Shown one piece after another: positions 24,370-36,483 of a stretch of 64,000 nt of DNA (the stretch's first letter is position 1; every line of letters begins with the position of its first letter). The DNA is taken from assembly GCA_015680685.1 (NCBI GenBank), contig MNCI01010754.1:387268-451267 (forward strand), in the 5' to 3' direction. The DNA is from Gnetum montanum. Lineage: Eukaryota; Streptophyta; Gnetopsida; Gnetales; Gnetaceae. The translations under genes were made by a program, and so were the position numbers. The notes beneath the pieces were generated by a model. That model saw nothing but the letters and a program-made list of their open reading frames with translations, was not told the DNA's origin and did no database searches.

Positions 24370-24770
24370 AGCTCCTAACTGGCCCAAACTATTCCATGTC
24401 ATGACTGATATATCCAACTATGCCCTAGGAGCTATTCTTACATAGTTAGATGACCAGAAATGCCCTTATTACATTCACTGTGGAAGTAAAAGTATAGCTA
24501 GTGCACAACTTAACTACACTACTATAGAGAAAGAATTAATGGGTGTAGTATTTGCACTAGAAAAATTTAGACACTATGTATTAGGGTACAAAGTATTCAT
24601 ACACACAGATCATAGTGCAATCCAATTCTTCATGAATAAGCCCCCATATTATACGATGGTTGGTAATCCTACAAGAGTTTGATTTAACGATGATCAATCG
24701 TAAAGGCACCGAGAATGTAGTTGTCGATCATTTATCTTAGTTGCGTTGGGACAGCAAGGAGGATGAGTAT
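24370..24770 (+). pseudogene. P1 RNase H
   Basis: FHVMTDISNYALGAIL (first catalytic Asp), SAQLNYTTIEKELMGVVFALEKF (Glu), and HTDHSAIQF (Asp) are visible in order, followed by a frameshift near 24650. The best preserved RNase H in the window, but it still contains a stop after GAIL. Confidence 0.85.
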
Positions 24771-24959
24771 CCAATTTTTGATCATTTCCTTGATGAGTTC
24801 CTCTTTGCCGGTGTAGTGAGTAACCAATCACCCACGGAGAAAAACTAGTACAGTAGCATTCTTACCTATCTCTTTACCCAAAAAAACACCACAAAAGTTA
24901 GACCTAAAGAAGAAACAACAATTTCTTCATAGAGCCAAGTACTTTATAGAGATCAATGG

Positions 24960-26115
24960 ACAACTTTAAAAAGTATGCCCCAATGGCTTCGTTCGATGGT
25001 GTGTTCCCGATAGAGATCAACTAAGAGTTCTCCAAGATGCTCATGAGGGCCCTTGTGGGGTTCATTATGCTAGCAGATGAATAGCCATCAAGATCCTTCT
25101 TGTAGGGTATTATTGGCCTACTTTGTTCTGTGACACCCATCAATTCATCCAATCTTGTGAGGGTTGTCAACGTGATGGTAGAATGACTGCTAGAATGGAG
25201 AATCCACAACAATGGATTCAACCATTAGAACTCTTCAACATTTGGGGAATTGATTTCATGGGACCTATTACACCAATATCCAATGAAAAAGCTTACATCA
25301 TAGTTGTTGTAGACTACTTAAAAAAATGGACTGAAGCAACTGTGGTTAAATATTGCACATCATCTACAGCTACATGATTTGTTCAACAACAAGTCATCAA
25401 TAGGTTTGGTGTGCTGTGTGCACTTATCTCAAAAAATGAAACATACTTCACAGGTGCAACATTTCTAAAGTTAATGCAATGCTTAGGGGTTAAGCACAAA
25501 TTGATTACACCATACCACCCCTAAGAAAATAGTCAAGCCGAGGTCACCAATAGGGAGATTACTAAGATACTAACCAGAACCATTAGCAAGTAAAGGTGAG
25601 ACTAGAGCACTAAACTGATTGATGCTATTTGGGCATATCACTCCACATGGAAACTCCCTATAGGCTACTATCCCTATGAGTTAGTGTATGGAAAACTTCC
25701 AACACTCCCTATCCACACTGAGCTCTATACACTAGCCATGGCATGTGACCTCAACCTTGACCTTGATCTAGCACAAAAACAAAGGTTGATGACTCTTAAC
25801 TTGCTAGATGAGAACTGACTAGCTGCCCTATCATCTAATGAGTTGCACAAGGCATTTAATAAATAACTTCATGACCTAAAAATTAAGGAAGTTAAGTATC
25901 AGCTAGGAGATAAGGTTCTCCATTGGAACCCCACACATGTGTCACAACGTACCAAATTTCAAACACTGTGGAAAGGACCTTACATTATCTATGCAACTCT
26001 TCCTTCAAGGACCATGACAACATATAAACCTAAGAGCCCAGATAAGAGAATGTTAGTCAACTTACAACAAAAAAAAAACCTTCCCATGAGCTTAGGATAG
26101 CCAGAACATATGCTA
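24960..26115 (+). pseudogene. P1 integrase
   Basis: The zinc region has LQDAHEGPCGVHY and CEGCQ. The core has NIWGIDFMGPITPISNEKAY, then ISKNETYF, where the second catalytic Asp has become Lys, and QAEVTNREI with the catalytic Glu. The C-terminal part (WKLPIGYYPYELVYGK, LLDEN, WKGPYIIY) is long and readable with few stops. Loss of the second Asp alone would abolish strand transfer. Confidence 0.88.
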
Positions 26116-26171
26116 CCTCTATAGGTGGGCAACCTTGCTTATTATTTCGAATCTTCTCCTTCCAACTTAGT

Positions 26172-26185
26172 CATGGGGGAGATGG
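26172..26185 (+). other. Internal polypurine tract, P1
   Basis: CATGGGGGAGATGG directly follows integrase. It is conserved in M1, M4 and M5, more decayed in M2 and M3. It could act as an internal plus-strand primer, by analogy with central polypurine tracts of other retroelements. Confidence 0.5.
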
Positions 26186-27507
26186 CCACCTTTGCTAACC
26201 ATTCAAGGCCCTCAGTTCTTTCTAAGTTTTTGTTTTACACATTTTTTTTGCACAATTCTTTAATCTTTCATGTTTTTTTTTACACCAACTTTCATATTTT
26301 TACCATTTCTTTGTGTGATTACTCTATTTTGTTCGACACCCAATAAGTGTTCATGATGGTGGCATGAATAATACCATATTGATTTCTAATGTTTGGATTT
26401 TACTTTTAAAGTATGATGTTGATATTAAGGGATGGTTCTTTTGATTAAACAGGCAATGAGTCCATGTCATTCATACATCCATAGAATCCTATGGTCTCCC
26501 TTGGCTTGGAACTGTACAGTCCCTTTCTCTAACAAAACTATTAATGAATTGGTGGCTGGGTATTTCTCAAACTAATGAAGGACTCAAAGGATGAAAAGGG
26601 TGTGACTTCAAGAGGATTCTATGCATTTTTGCTAGCTATTCTCTTGAGTGCTTGGATGCTTTTTCCTTGGGTTTTCTACCATTCTAACCATTCATCAAAT
26701 CTCCAGAAGTTGAGTACATAAAAATAAGTCTTTGCATTGTGTGGTTCTCATGTAAAAAAAGTAAAAAAAAAATAGTGAGAATTAAAAGCATGCCCCTTAG
26801 ACACAATAATGAACTTGGGCTACATGCACTAGTTATGGCACTAGAAAGACATGTTACCCATGCCTGAAGGTTCCCTCTAACTAAGGCCCTTCTTGCTTCC
26901 TAGTTCTCCATCTCGCTCTCCTCGAAATGGTGGTGACCTTTTGTAGAGGAATTCTTGTTGCTTCAAGAGGATGGGTTGGTCAAATGTGTTGATGCAAGTT
27001 CACTGAATGTGGTTTGTTGATCCTAGATTTGGAATGAATTCTACTCAGTCACATTAACCATAAAACACACAAGGAACTTTACACAACCTTGTTCTTGGGT
27101 TTCCATTCCATCCTCTCCTCTCCACCTTTCTTTTTCATTTTTAACCTCATTGCTAGTTTTATCATTAGTCCGTATCTTGGTTGATGCATTGTTCTTCCTT
27201 GGTAAGTTCTTGTGGGGGAAGTTTTTAACTCTTGCTTCCAAATGACATTCCTAGAGCCTACAGACTCTTTGGTTTGTGGGTCTGTCAAGGAATCAAGGCA
27301 ATGAGCCTACTTTGGGGAGGACCCACTGACATTCCTTTTCAGTGCATTTGTTAAATTCTTTTCCAACGTTCCTGCAATCAACAATTTTTTTGTTTCATCC
27401 CCATCCATGACATCCATTTCATTGGTGTTGCCGTTGTTACTTTTTCTCCATCCTTCTTATTCCTTATCTTTTTCCATCCTATCACTACCAAAGGTTCACT
27501 CTTAGTC

Positions 27508-27515
27508 ATGGGGGC
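27508..27515 (+). other. Second internal CATGGGGG tract, P1
   Basis: CTTAGTCATGGGGGCC lies 580 bp upstream of the 3' LTR. M4 (54637-54644) and M5 (62466-62473) have it at the matching place; I did not find it in M1. Confidence 0.45.
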
Positions 27516-28077
27516 CTAGGAAAACAATTTTCAATTTTTCATAAACCCTACACCTTAGGTAGTCATCAATGTTAAATCTCTAGAATTAGTATCTTCCATA
27601 ACCACAACTCAGCCAATGCACTTTACATTGAGGCAAGGTATCAACTGCATTGTGATTTATCTACCCTCACTCATTTTTTACTGTGTTGTGTGTGCAAATG
27701 GCAATCATACAACAATGGACTGGGCTTGGAGGAAACACTTAGGATGGACTAGAATTGGAATGTTTATGAAAGGAGCAAGATTGGTGGCATGGCTATAGAT
27801 AAACAATGGAAGATGCAATCTTTGCATTGGTAGCAACACATCTTATTGTTTTCTCTCTCTCCTTCTCTTCTAGTTGCCAAATAAGGCTAGATGTCATTTA
27901 TGTAAAATTTTCATCTTTGTGGTCATAAACACTAATGTTTTCATGTATTGTATTGTTGATCCATTCACCGAGCACATTGAGTCTGTCACCCTATTCCACC
28001 ATCAATGGTCATTCAGTCAATAATCCCATACCTTCCCAATATTTTGTAAGGAACTCGAGGATGAGTTTTCATGCAAT

Positions 28078-28087
28078 CATGGGGGTA
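28078..28087 (+). other. Polypurine tract of P1
   Basis: CATGGGGGTA abuts the 3' LTR start TGATGAACTG. Upstream lies GAACTCGAGGATGAGTTTTC, present in all copies and possibly the end of an old coding region. Confidence 0.85.
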
Positions 28088-28946
28088 TGATGAACTGCGA
28101 TATCGCATCCACGATATCATGTCTGCGATATCGAATCAACCATGCAATGTCGGGTACCCGATATCGTGACCTACCTCCTTGCCTATAAATAAGAGGTGGC
28201 ACCCTTAGTTTCCACATTAGAAGTTAGTCCCTTAGCCAAACTCTTTCCATTTTTTCCCTCTAGAGTTAGAATTATTTNCGTATTGAGTGTATTTATCTAA
28301 GAGAGTTGTAGGATGAGAGAGATCATTAATTAACTAGGAAAGAATTAAATAATAATTAATCACTAATTAATCTATTTTGTATGCTGCAAGGCTTATCATA
28401 AAGTTTATCTTTATTGTCGTACACAAAGTGTGCTCAGGTACACAATGCTCAAATAAAGATCCATTCACTCTATGACTCCTACTATGGGCACGCANCATCC
28501 TACAACTCTCTTAGATAAATACACTCAATACGACTGCTTCGAGCATGCGTGTGGTGCTTGTTAACCTAGTAACGATTAGCATTTGGTAATCCCAGTAGCA
28601 TTGCACTGGTTCAAGATGTGTACGGCAAGTGGAAATGGATACTTGTGTTAGGAGTACTTAGAACTTAGTTAATGAGTAGTTAAATTAGATTAGTTACTTA
28701 GTTATCTCTCTCCCCCTCCTTACTAGCATAGGATATAAAACACATAAAAACCATAAAAATCATATGCCTTAAGCTTACTTAACCATACAAAAGTGACATA
28801 TAAGTAAGTTTTGGAAGACAATGATTAACAAACCCGTTATTGTTCCACAAAGGCACATAGGCACTTACTCCTTGGAATTTGACTGGATCATGCGTGAAAT
28901 GCTCATACTCGTATGGTTGAGTGTAGGGGTACCTCGCCACTCACCA
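28088..28946 (+). repeat. 3' LTR of P1, containing an inverted assembly segment
   Basis: It runs TGATGAACTGCG to CTCACCA and matches 20381-21192, except that the part between two single Ns (28278 and 28495) is in reverse orientation. The terminal base pair has mutated from TCATCA to TCACCA. The GATATC cluster (28095-28165) and TATAAATA (about 28183) are preserved. Confidence 0.9.
28278..28495. other. Probable misoriented contig between two Ns
   Basis: The segment 28279-28494 is the reverse complement of what the 5' LTR has at the matching place. Its first 37 bp are an exact inverted copy of the 37 bp that follow the second N. Contig ends that overlap in the wrong orientation explain this better than biology. 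Confidence 0.9.
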
Positions 28947-29640
28947 CCTATTTTTCTAAAGTAAGTTGTATTTGATTGTACCCACTGTATCCATCTAGAA
29001 AACTATAATATCTATAACCTAGAATTATGTCTAACACTTGGTCCACAAATGGCAATGGAAAATGATCTTTAAATATAGCCATGCTCAATATTCTAAAGTT
29101 TATATAGATTCTCTATTGTCCCTCTTTCTTTGGTACAATAACAAGTGAGCTTACCCACTCACTATCTATCACTAAATAGATGAATCCTACCTTGAGAATT
29201 TTTTTAACTTCATTTTTAACAACTTGTTTCAATTTTGGATTAATCTCGTTTGTGGCTACCTCTTAGGTTTAATAGTGAATTTTGTATAGATTTGTTGTTG
29301 GAATATACATGGATCTATTCCTATTAATTCATCATATAATTAAGCAAATGTTATTTTCCATTTGTTGACTATCTCTAGTAGCATTTTCTTTATTCCTTAG
29401 AAAGCTTGGCATTGATAATTACTAGCTTTTAATTGTTAAAAAATACATATGCCAAGGATGCTAGTAAATATTTTAGTTTCAAGGACTTTTTCTTAGAAAT
29501 ATCAAGGATTTCCATCTCTTCCTAATTTATTTCTACTTTTTTTCAATACTATACTTTCAAGATTTAGCTCTGGATTTGCTCCAGATCATCCATTTTGTTA
29601 ATGAAATTACTTATCAAGATTTCGACTAGTTCCATGTATA
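28947..29640 (-). pseudogene. M2 RT N-terminal part and linker
   Basis: M2 coding resumes with the second target-site copy CCTAT. The segment near 28960-29150 matches the RT fingers and palm of M1 (12300-12480), and 29350-29640 matches the linker. Frames are heavily broken. Confidence 0.75.
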
Positions 29641-29674
29641 TTGTGGAACTAGAGCTATCATCTATTATCAACCA

Positions 29675-30292
29675 CTAGGTACCTTCTTGTTTTATGACTG
29701 CTATGTATAGACACCTTTGGACATCTATGGTTTCAACACACTTCTTGCATGTTGTAATGAACATGCTCTTTATGGTCCATATTTTCCACATGTAATGGCA
29801 TCCTATGTAATTGTATGCAATGTAAGGAATCATATTCTTCTTAATCTTTTCAAACTTATTTTCCTTGGAAGTCTCCAAGGAGAGGTATCTAATCCCTAAC
29901 TTGGTATGAATTATACTTATCCAAGACCTTCCCATGATAATTGAGAAGTCTCCTTTATAGTTGTCTACATGGATAACTAGGAAGTCTGTTGAATATGACT
30001 GTCTATAAATATTATTCATAATATCCTCCACCAATCTGAAGGAAGTGGTAATGGATTAATCAGAAGTCTCTAACCTGATGTTACATTTCTTAAATGAAGG
30101 CATGTTCCATGTTTTGTACATTTCTTGAAAAATTAAGTTCTCACTTGAATCTGATTCTAGTAGATCCTTGCATGAATCATTTCTTGCAATTTGCAAATAA
30201 ATTAAAGTACTTCTAAGATTATTTCTTTTCCTAGGAATGTGTCCTTCCTTTATCCAAACCATAACTACATTTGTTAACATGATAGTATACAC
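29675..30292 (-). pseudogene. M2 aspartic protease region
   Basis: Two overlapping open pieces give the active-site region LLESDSSENLIFQEMYKTW (30056-30292) and the C-terminal half DNYKGDFSIIMGRSWIS (29675-30034). The DSGS signature of P1 is degraded to SDSS. The rest follows P1 closely. Confidence 0.8.
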
Positions 30293-30299
30293 ATTTTTT

Positions 30300-32795
30300 T
30301 ATCTTTGGTTTGAAGGTAGCTCGGTGGGTATCTCTAGAGAAATTTGAAAAGAAAGCCATTTTCCAAGGCTTATGCTTAGAACCACTTGATTTATCATCTA
30401 GATATAAGTTTATATCCCCCATGGCATTTTCATGCTATGGTTGTGATGGTCTAGATGTTAACAAAGTGGAGGTGTGGGGTGCAGAGTGTTTTGGTAGATA
30501 ATGAGTGTAAGCAAAAGAAGATTTAGCCCATGAAGTAATAGATCTATGATTTTTAGAGGGATAGTAGTAATGGAAAAAAGAAGTATCGCTTAAAGAGCCA
30601 GTAGAAGACATAGCTTTCTAGACATAATATTCATATAGGTTTAGTTGGTAGTAAAGATACTACTACCTTGGTGGTGCCATTTTCTACAATTGTGGATTTT
30701 GTCATTGATAATAATAATCTTAAGGTTGAGGTGGCACTTCACTTGGATAATACTATTGCTAGTGGAACTATTACCAATAATTCCATTATAGATAAGACAA
30801 TATATTGGGTGGTTTCCTTCGAGAAAACTTTGGATTTATGGCATAAACCATAAATTCTTGTAGGTATGTAATATTTGTTAAGATCCCTTAAGATGTTCAT
30901 ATTGGTAGATGTTACATCATTCATCTCCTATTTTAGAATCTACAACCTCATCAACTACTATGACCTTATCTTTCTATTGATGATAGTCCTTTTCTATATT
31001 CTTTCTTCTTCTTGTATCTTTATCCTTATTCGTTTGTTTTATTTTCTCCTCTACAATTTTTACAATAGTTTGAAACTTCTCATCCATGAAGAATCATACT
31101 TTATCCATCTTAGTCAATATTTATGTAATAGATTTTTGAATTAGCAAGGTTTTCCTTTGCACCACCTCCTCCAATAATGCTTCCTCCATAGGATCATTGA
31201 AATGTACCTTCCTTTTGAAAATGGAGGGATCCCTATTATAATTCTCTACACTTTCTCTCTTTTTTAGTTCTTCTTCTTCTTCTTTGACCACTTGATCAAT
31301 AAGGTTTTAGATTTAATGAGCTTTCATTTTTGACAATCTCCCTTGTGAATAAACCCCAAGTATCTCTTAAGTTTTATTCTTAAGCCCATCTATCATGTGA
31401 TGATGCTACTCCCTTTGAGAAAAATCATGGCTTAGGAATTAGTGTAGAAGAGAGTAATACCCTCCCAAGAATGCATCAAGGGATTCATGATTACCTTGTT
31501 TCCGTTCATGAATTTATTTTCTCAAGTTAGGTATGTTGGAGTATTTTTGATATTTATCGTTAAACACCTCTAACATTCTATTCCATCGACTAATAGATTT
31601 AGGCCTCTAAGATGAGTACCAACTTTTAGCTTCTTTGATGAGTATCCTAGGAAACAATTTAAGCTTCTACCACTCATTATCAATGTTTTTCAAGGAAAAA
31701 GCATCATGGAAGGCTTACAAATAATGTTGTAGATTAGCATGATACCTCCCTTCAAACTTAGGGATGTTATTCATATCAATTCATTTAATTCAGCAATCCC
31801 TTTAATACTTGGTGGGAATATGAGCTACCTCTAAGATGGTTATCATGATTCTAGTAGCAAGCAATAGTTCATCATATTCATGGCAGCCCTTGTCATAACT
31901 ATGTCTTCTATAATGTAGCTTAATATGCCTTCTTTCTTGATGATGTTCCTCCTTTTCTTACTACTGTCTATGTTCCCTCATCCCATCTCTATGATGGGTT
32001 CTTCTATCAACTCCATTTTATTCTCAATTATTTCTCCCTTGATCTCAATCATGTTTCCTCTTATCAAAGCTTGATGAGGAGGATTATAAGGATGGAGGAC
32101 TAGGAGAGTTATGCTAGCTTGCCCTCCTTCTTTGGTACCTTGGTTGTTCTTTTGGTGAATAACTAGGGGATCATATTCTTGAGATTCCCTTAGTTCTAGG
32201 ACTAGTTCTCTTCTTACCTTGGTTACTTGCCAAGGTTGAATGTAACCATTGATAGATCGTATTATTCTTATCAAGGGGAGGAGGACCTTGATGCTAGGAT
32301 TTCCCTGATTGAAGTTTAGTATCCTCTTTTATAACTATAAGATTAGTAAGATTGGGATCTTCTTGTACTTAGAGGCTTTATGATGGGTCTCTATATGTTT
32401 ATCTTTTCTAATTTGATCTTCTGTTAGCTAATAGTACCTAGAGAGGTATTCCTTCACTTGATATTCTAGGATTTCTTGTTTAATTACCAGCTTCATTAGT
32501 GGTATCATGAACAGTGAAGGAATAGAATGATTGAGAGGAAACATAACATTACCCACCAGGTCTTTCCAACATAGTTGTTCATCCTAATGAAGGATGAAAA
32601 TAAAATTTGAATAATAGGGATCCAGAGGGGCAAAGACAACCTTCAGTTGTTGAGGTATCTCATTAGCATTTCTCTTTGTTTTATCATGTTGCTTGTTAAG
32701 ATCATCTGTAGGTGATAAATCAACCTTGTGAAAAGAAGATATTTTTACTTTTCTCTTTTGTAGTATAGCTCTAAGAAATATTAATTTCATCCATA
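30300..32795 (-). pseudogene. M2 gag
   Basis: The order from N- to C-terminus runs from 32795 down to 30300 and follows M1. The zinc knuckle near 30950-30910 reads CNIYQYEHLKGS, so the second and later Cys are lost. The capsid part (about 31400-31760) matches M1 at the nucleotide level. Stops are frequent. A piece at 31978-32274 is open for 98 codons but does not carry a known motif. Confidence 0.7.
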
Positions 32796-33445
32796 CAGCT
32801 AAGTGTGATTGAAGTGTAAGATATTTATTTTTATAATTTTATTATTTTTTATCTTTAAAAGTATTATAGGAAAGAAGTGGTTGAAATATTATGTTTTAAC
32901 TAAACTATCCTAAACATAGAGTATCCATTCTCACTTTTTGTACATATCCTAAACTTATATTAACACTATTGGGTTACCAAGTGTTAGTTTATTATACTTG
33001 AACTAATCATTATTATATTGGAATTGATCATACTCATGTTATTACAAAATAAAATATTAAGCATTTAAGTATAGAAAGATAAATTGTATGCAAAGTAAAA
33101 TGCGTGAAAGTAAACTTAAGCTAATCCAAGTGCCGCAATGAAGAGAAGAAATCTCAATTTTATTTTCATCATACAGTAGTGTTCAGGTACATCTTGCACT
33201 TAAATAAAACTCTATACAATTAATTCAATCCATACTATGGGCACTCAAAAGGGATTTTTTGCTAAGTCCTACAAAAGAAAACTACAAGAGTTTAGCTGCT
33301 AGACTAACCAAAGGTGCCATGAATACAACTAGTGTACGCATTTATATAGGCTTTGGAAGGATCAACGTCGATGCATATATGCTAATACATCCAAGGATAC
33401 ATCAATAGGTAGCACTGATGCAATTGACTTATTGACACTTCATCA
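32796..33445 (-). repeat. 5' LTR of M2, truncated
   Basis: It matches about 3363-4048 of the 3' LTR, including GGGTTACCAAGTGTTAG and the TATA-like context at 33338 (CATTTATATAGG on the plus strand). About 170 bp of the U5 side, the primer site and the gag leader are missing, so gag sequence directly abuts the LTR. Confidence 0.82.
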
Positions 33446-35643
33446 AGTGGAATATTACAATTTTGGCATTACTACTCCTAATAAGGCCTAGTAAGAAAAA
33501 TAAACTCAATAATGCATAGTGAACAACATAACATGATAGCTAAGTGACAATGTAGATGACATTCATGAAGGAAGATAAATAGTGACTTGCATGCTTCATA
33601 ATCTAAATTATCCATAATAAATTTATTGATAAGTAAATGAAATCAAAATATCATAAATTAAGATACATAACCTTACACCTTTTAAAATCAAATAACTTAA
33701 TTGCTTTTCACACAAATAAATTGTATACCTCAACATCATGTCATATAATCCCAATATCTACATTATATTTTATTCTATTTGAAGGTTTTTATTAAAATAT
33801 TATTATTATCGAAAGAACCAAATTAGGAGAAGTATGAGTTATGATAACTTGTTTAGATTAAACTTATGAAAAGTATAAAATGTATGCTTAGAATAGCTCA
33901 AAACGAAAACCAATGTGTATGTACTAAAATAATTTAATGTACATGTTAAAAAATTAAATCATTATTGAATAAAATAAGACTAACAATCCTTTTAGAAGGT
34001 TTAATAGAATATAGCAATAACCTTTAATATTGTACATCATTAATTTTTGCAAATTATTATAAAGATTAAGAGAATAACCAAGGATAGGAGGTACCTATAA
34101 CTTAGGCAAGGTGCATAGTTTAAAAGTCTATATAATACAAATACTTATACCAATTTTATTATTATAACTATAACATCCCAAGACATTTTAAATTAAGAAA
34201 TAAATTAACAAGGAAGATACATTGATGTTATCATTTCAAACATAAGATGTCTTAATACATGCATACTATGTAAATTATGTGATAATCATGATATCAAGAG
34301 TTAAGAAAACAGAGAAAAGGTTCAAGTTATTATTTTATAGTAGCCAAATTTAAATGATTCATTTTAATACAATTTATAGATAATTATAATTTCATAGAAA
34401 CATTTATATGTGATAAAAAAATTTTAAAAGCAGAAAAACTATTATATATTTAAATAAAAATATAAATTGGTGAAAGTTCAAAACTATAAAAATAAAATAT
34501 TCATCAGGTATAATAATACAAAGCTTAATAACTTAAAAATGACAAAGTCCATCTTAGTATAACAAAACTGTGAGCTCATACTAGTTGTGGTAATGTTTAC
34601 TAAATTAGTTCTTTAGAATCATTGTATAATCATTTTATTAGTATTCCATGGATTAGAATCTAAAGATAAAATCTAAGTATTAAAAAATAAAAATAGTCTA
34701 TATAAAAACTCACTTGGAACTAGATTAGCTATATATTCTATGTTTTGGCATAGAGGATCTTTTCATAAAAGAAAAATCAAATATTTGAGTTTCTTCAAAA
34801 TGAATTCCATTTGTAACTAGTATTTTAAAATAGTCAAGTGAAAAAGATCACCTTGTCCTTTTTTTTTTTAAATACCAAAGGCATAATCATATTGTCTACG
34901 TTGCATTTTTTATACATAATAATGATAAAAATGTCAAAAAATTATTCACTAGCCATTAATATACACTTTTTCATGGGAATATCTTATAGCAAAATCTGCC
35001 ATTATCAAAAATAGTTGAAAACCTGCATTTTAACTTGAACTTTGGAAAGATTTTAAATTTTTCCCTTTTAATAAAAATGTTTAAAATGTTACTTAAGTAA
35101 TCAAAACCTTTATTTTTTTCATTATGGATAATTACAGTATAGGATGTTTTTTTTCTTTAGTAATGTGCATAATTACAAATTATTCGGTAATAATGTAATA
35201 TCCAATATTGAGAGATGAAAAAAAATACTATTCGAACAAAGTAAAACATAAAACACCAACCTGATAAGTGGCTCAGTACAGTCGATGATGTTTTTACGAA
35301 AATATGGTGTGGCAAAACAACGCATTTCGTCCAAGTATATCCCGCAGGAACAGTTCCCGTCGAGCTATACCATTAGCAATGGCTGTAATTTTTATTTCTC
35401 TAAAAACTATGTTTTTGAAATCTACGTACGGTTATTAAATATGCTACAACAGGTACTCGGTGACATTTGCTAAGCCTTTGTAAATCGCATTGAAAAATCA
35501 TGTAATTTGACTGTATTGTCTCGTTACAGAAATAATACGAAGAATGAAGGAAAAGCTCACGTGGGCACGCAAAAGACAATGAAAGCAAAATCGGAACAAG
35601 GAAGCTTAGCATCTTGGTAGTATAGAATATCAACGTTGGAGAG

Positions 35644-35665
35644 ACAGGATAGGATAGGATAGGAG
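35644..35665. repeat. (AGGAT)n microsatellite
   Basis: Four GGATA-like pentamers in a row: GACAGGATAGGATAGGATAG. Confidence 0.8.
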
Positions 35666-36412
35666 AACATCCTTAATCAACAACGGAAGGTTGTTAATTC
35701 TTTAAGATGGTTTCTTGTGTGTTATGTAACAAATGATTTGATTGTTACGTGTAGGAAATTAAAGTTTGGGGACATGCGGGATGTTAGAGTATCTAGGAAA
35801 ACTGTGATCTCGGCATTGCTGCCATAATAGTTTAAGGAGAGTGTTGCAGATGTATTTAGAGATATCTTTTCTCACCTTCCTCATCAGTCTGGTAATTTAA
35901 TTTTCCAGATATGATACTAACAATTTCCATCGTATTCTAGAGATAAATTAGGTATAAATTAGATTGAAGAAGGTAAAAAAGGATATCTTTAAATACATCT
36001 CCGATACGGGAGTTGTAAGGATATTAAAGAACACGTGTTACAGGGTCTCTGAAGTTTGCATCTAACGGCTGATAGTTACAGTTACTTATTCCTCAACTGA
36101 AGAAGCTAGCAGAGAAACCACCATCATTGCATGGCCGAAGTTGGCCTCCCATGCACGCTGCTTGCCTTTTAATTCACTCCAGTCTTTACTTTTTCTGTTT
36201 ATTTCATGCCCTTTTGCCTGTTTCTAACTCTGCATATCGCTGTCACCTAGAGTCATGATCCACAATCCCCAACAAACACTTAACACGGATTTGGAATTTC
36301 AGGTCACTTGCAGAAAGTTTCACCTCCTCAACATGGATACTACTGTTTCGTGTCGCTTTGAGAAATCATGAAATTTAATTAAGTGGGGACGCTCTTTATC
36401 GTAACTCAGCTA

Positions 36413-36483
36413 TATCATCGATATGTTACTTGGGATACTTGAATTCAGCATAAATCATCGATATGATACTTGGGATACTTGAG
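36413..36483. repeat. Direct duplication ~30 bp x 2
   Basis: ATCATCGATATG followed by TACTTGGGATACTTGA occurs twice, 41 bp apart, with one base difference. Confidence 0.8.

Larger units (their letters stand above)
26130..28075 (+). other. P1 3' spacer between integrase and 3' LTR
   Basis: Nearly 2 kb without a convincing ORF on either strand. Open pieces are under 75 codons and overlap in both directions. It contains purine tracts CATGGGGGAGATGG (26172-26185) and CATGGGGG (27508-27515), a TTTTGTTTTACAC array (26225-26300) and the family block TTTGCATTGTGTGGTTCTCA (about 26733). Athila elements normally hold an env-like ORF here; I cannot recognise one. Confidence 0.7.
20381..28946 (+). mobile_element. 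P1: Athila-like element nested in M2 RT, opposite orientation
   Basis: This element has two LTRs (20381-21192 and 28088-28946), a tRNA-Asp-type primer site, shortened gag, protease, RT, RNase H, integrase, a 2-kb 3' spacer and a polypurine tract. It is the only plus-strand copy in the window. The M2 RT sequence continues across it. It keeps more CpG in its LTRs than M1 or M2, which suggests it is younger. Gag has lost its capsid and zinc knuckle, and pol has stops, so the copy is dead. Confidence 0.92.
3192..33445 (-). mobile_element. M2: old Athila-like Ty3/gypsy element, interrupted by M1 and P1
   Basis: The element reads on the minus strand: truncated 5' LTR (32796-33445), gag (about 30300-32795), protease (29675-30292), RT split by P1 (28947-29640 and 19800-20380), RNase H (19325-19800), integrase (17340-18598), 3' spacer, an extra decayed ORF (4300-6330) and 3' LTR (3192-4048). 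Removing M1 and P1 leaves about 12.1 kb. Flanks AGCAG (3187-3191) and AGTGG (33446-33450) could be a decayed 5-bp target duplication with two transitions. All reading frames are broken. The assignment rests on matching LTR segments, continuous pol order across both insertions and rejoining of sequence at both insertion sites. Confidence 0.8.

Noticed and set aside
27041-27288. Two overlapping minus-strand frames in the P1 spacer as an antisense gene
   Set aside because: They are charged, low in complexity and absent as frames from the matching spacers of M1, M3, M4 and M5.
28088-28946. A true inversion or foldback within the P1 LTR
   Set aside because: Single Ns on both sides and exact overlap of contig ends point to scaffolding.
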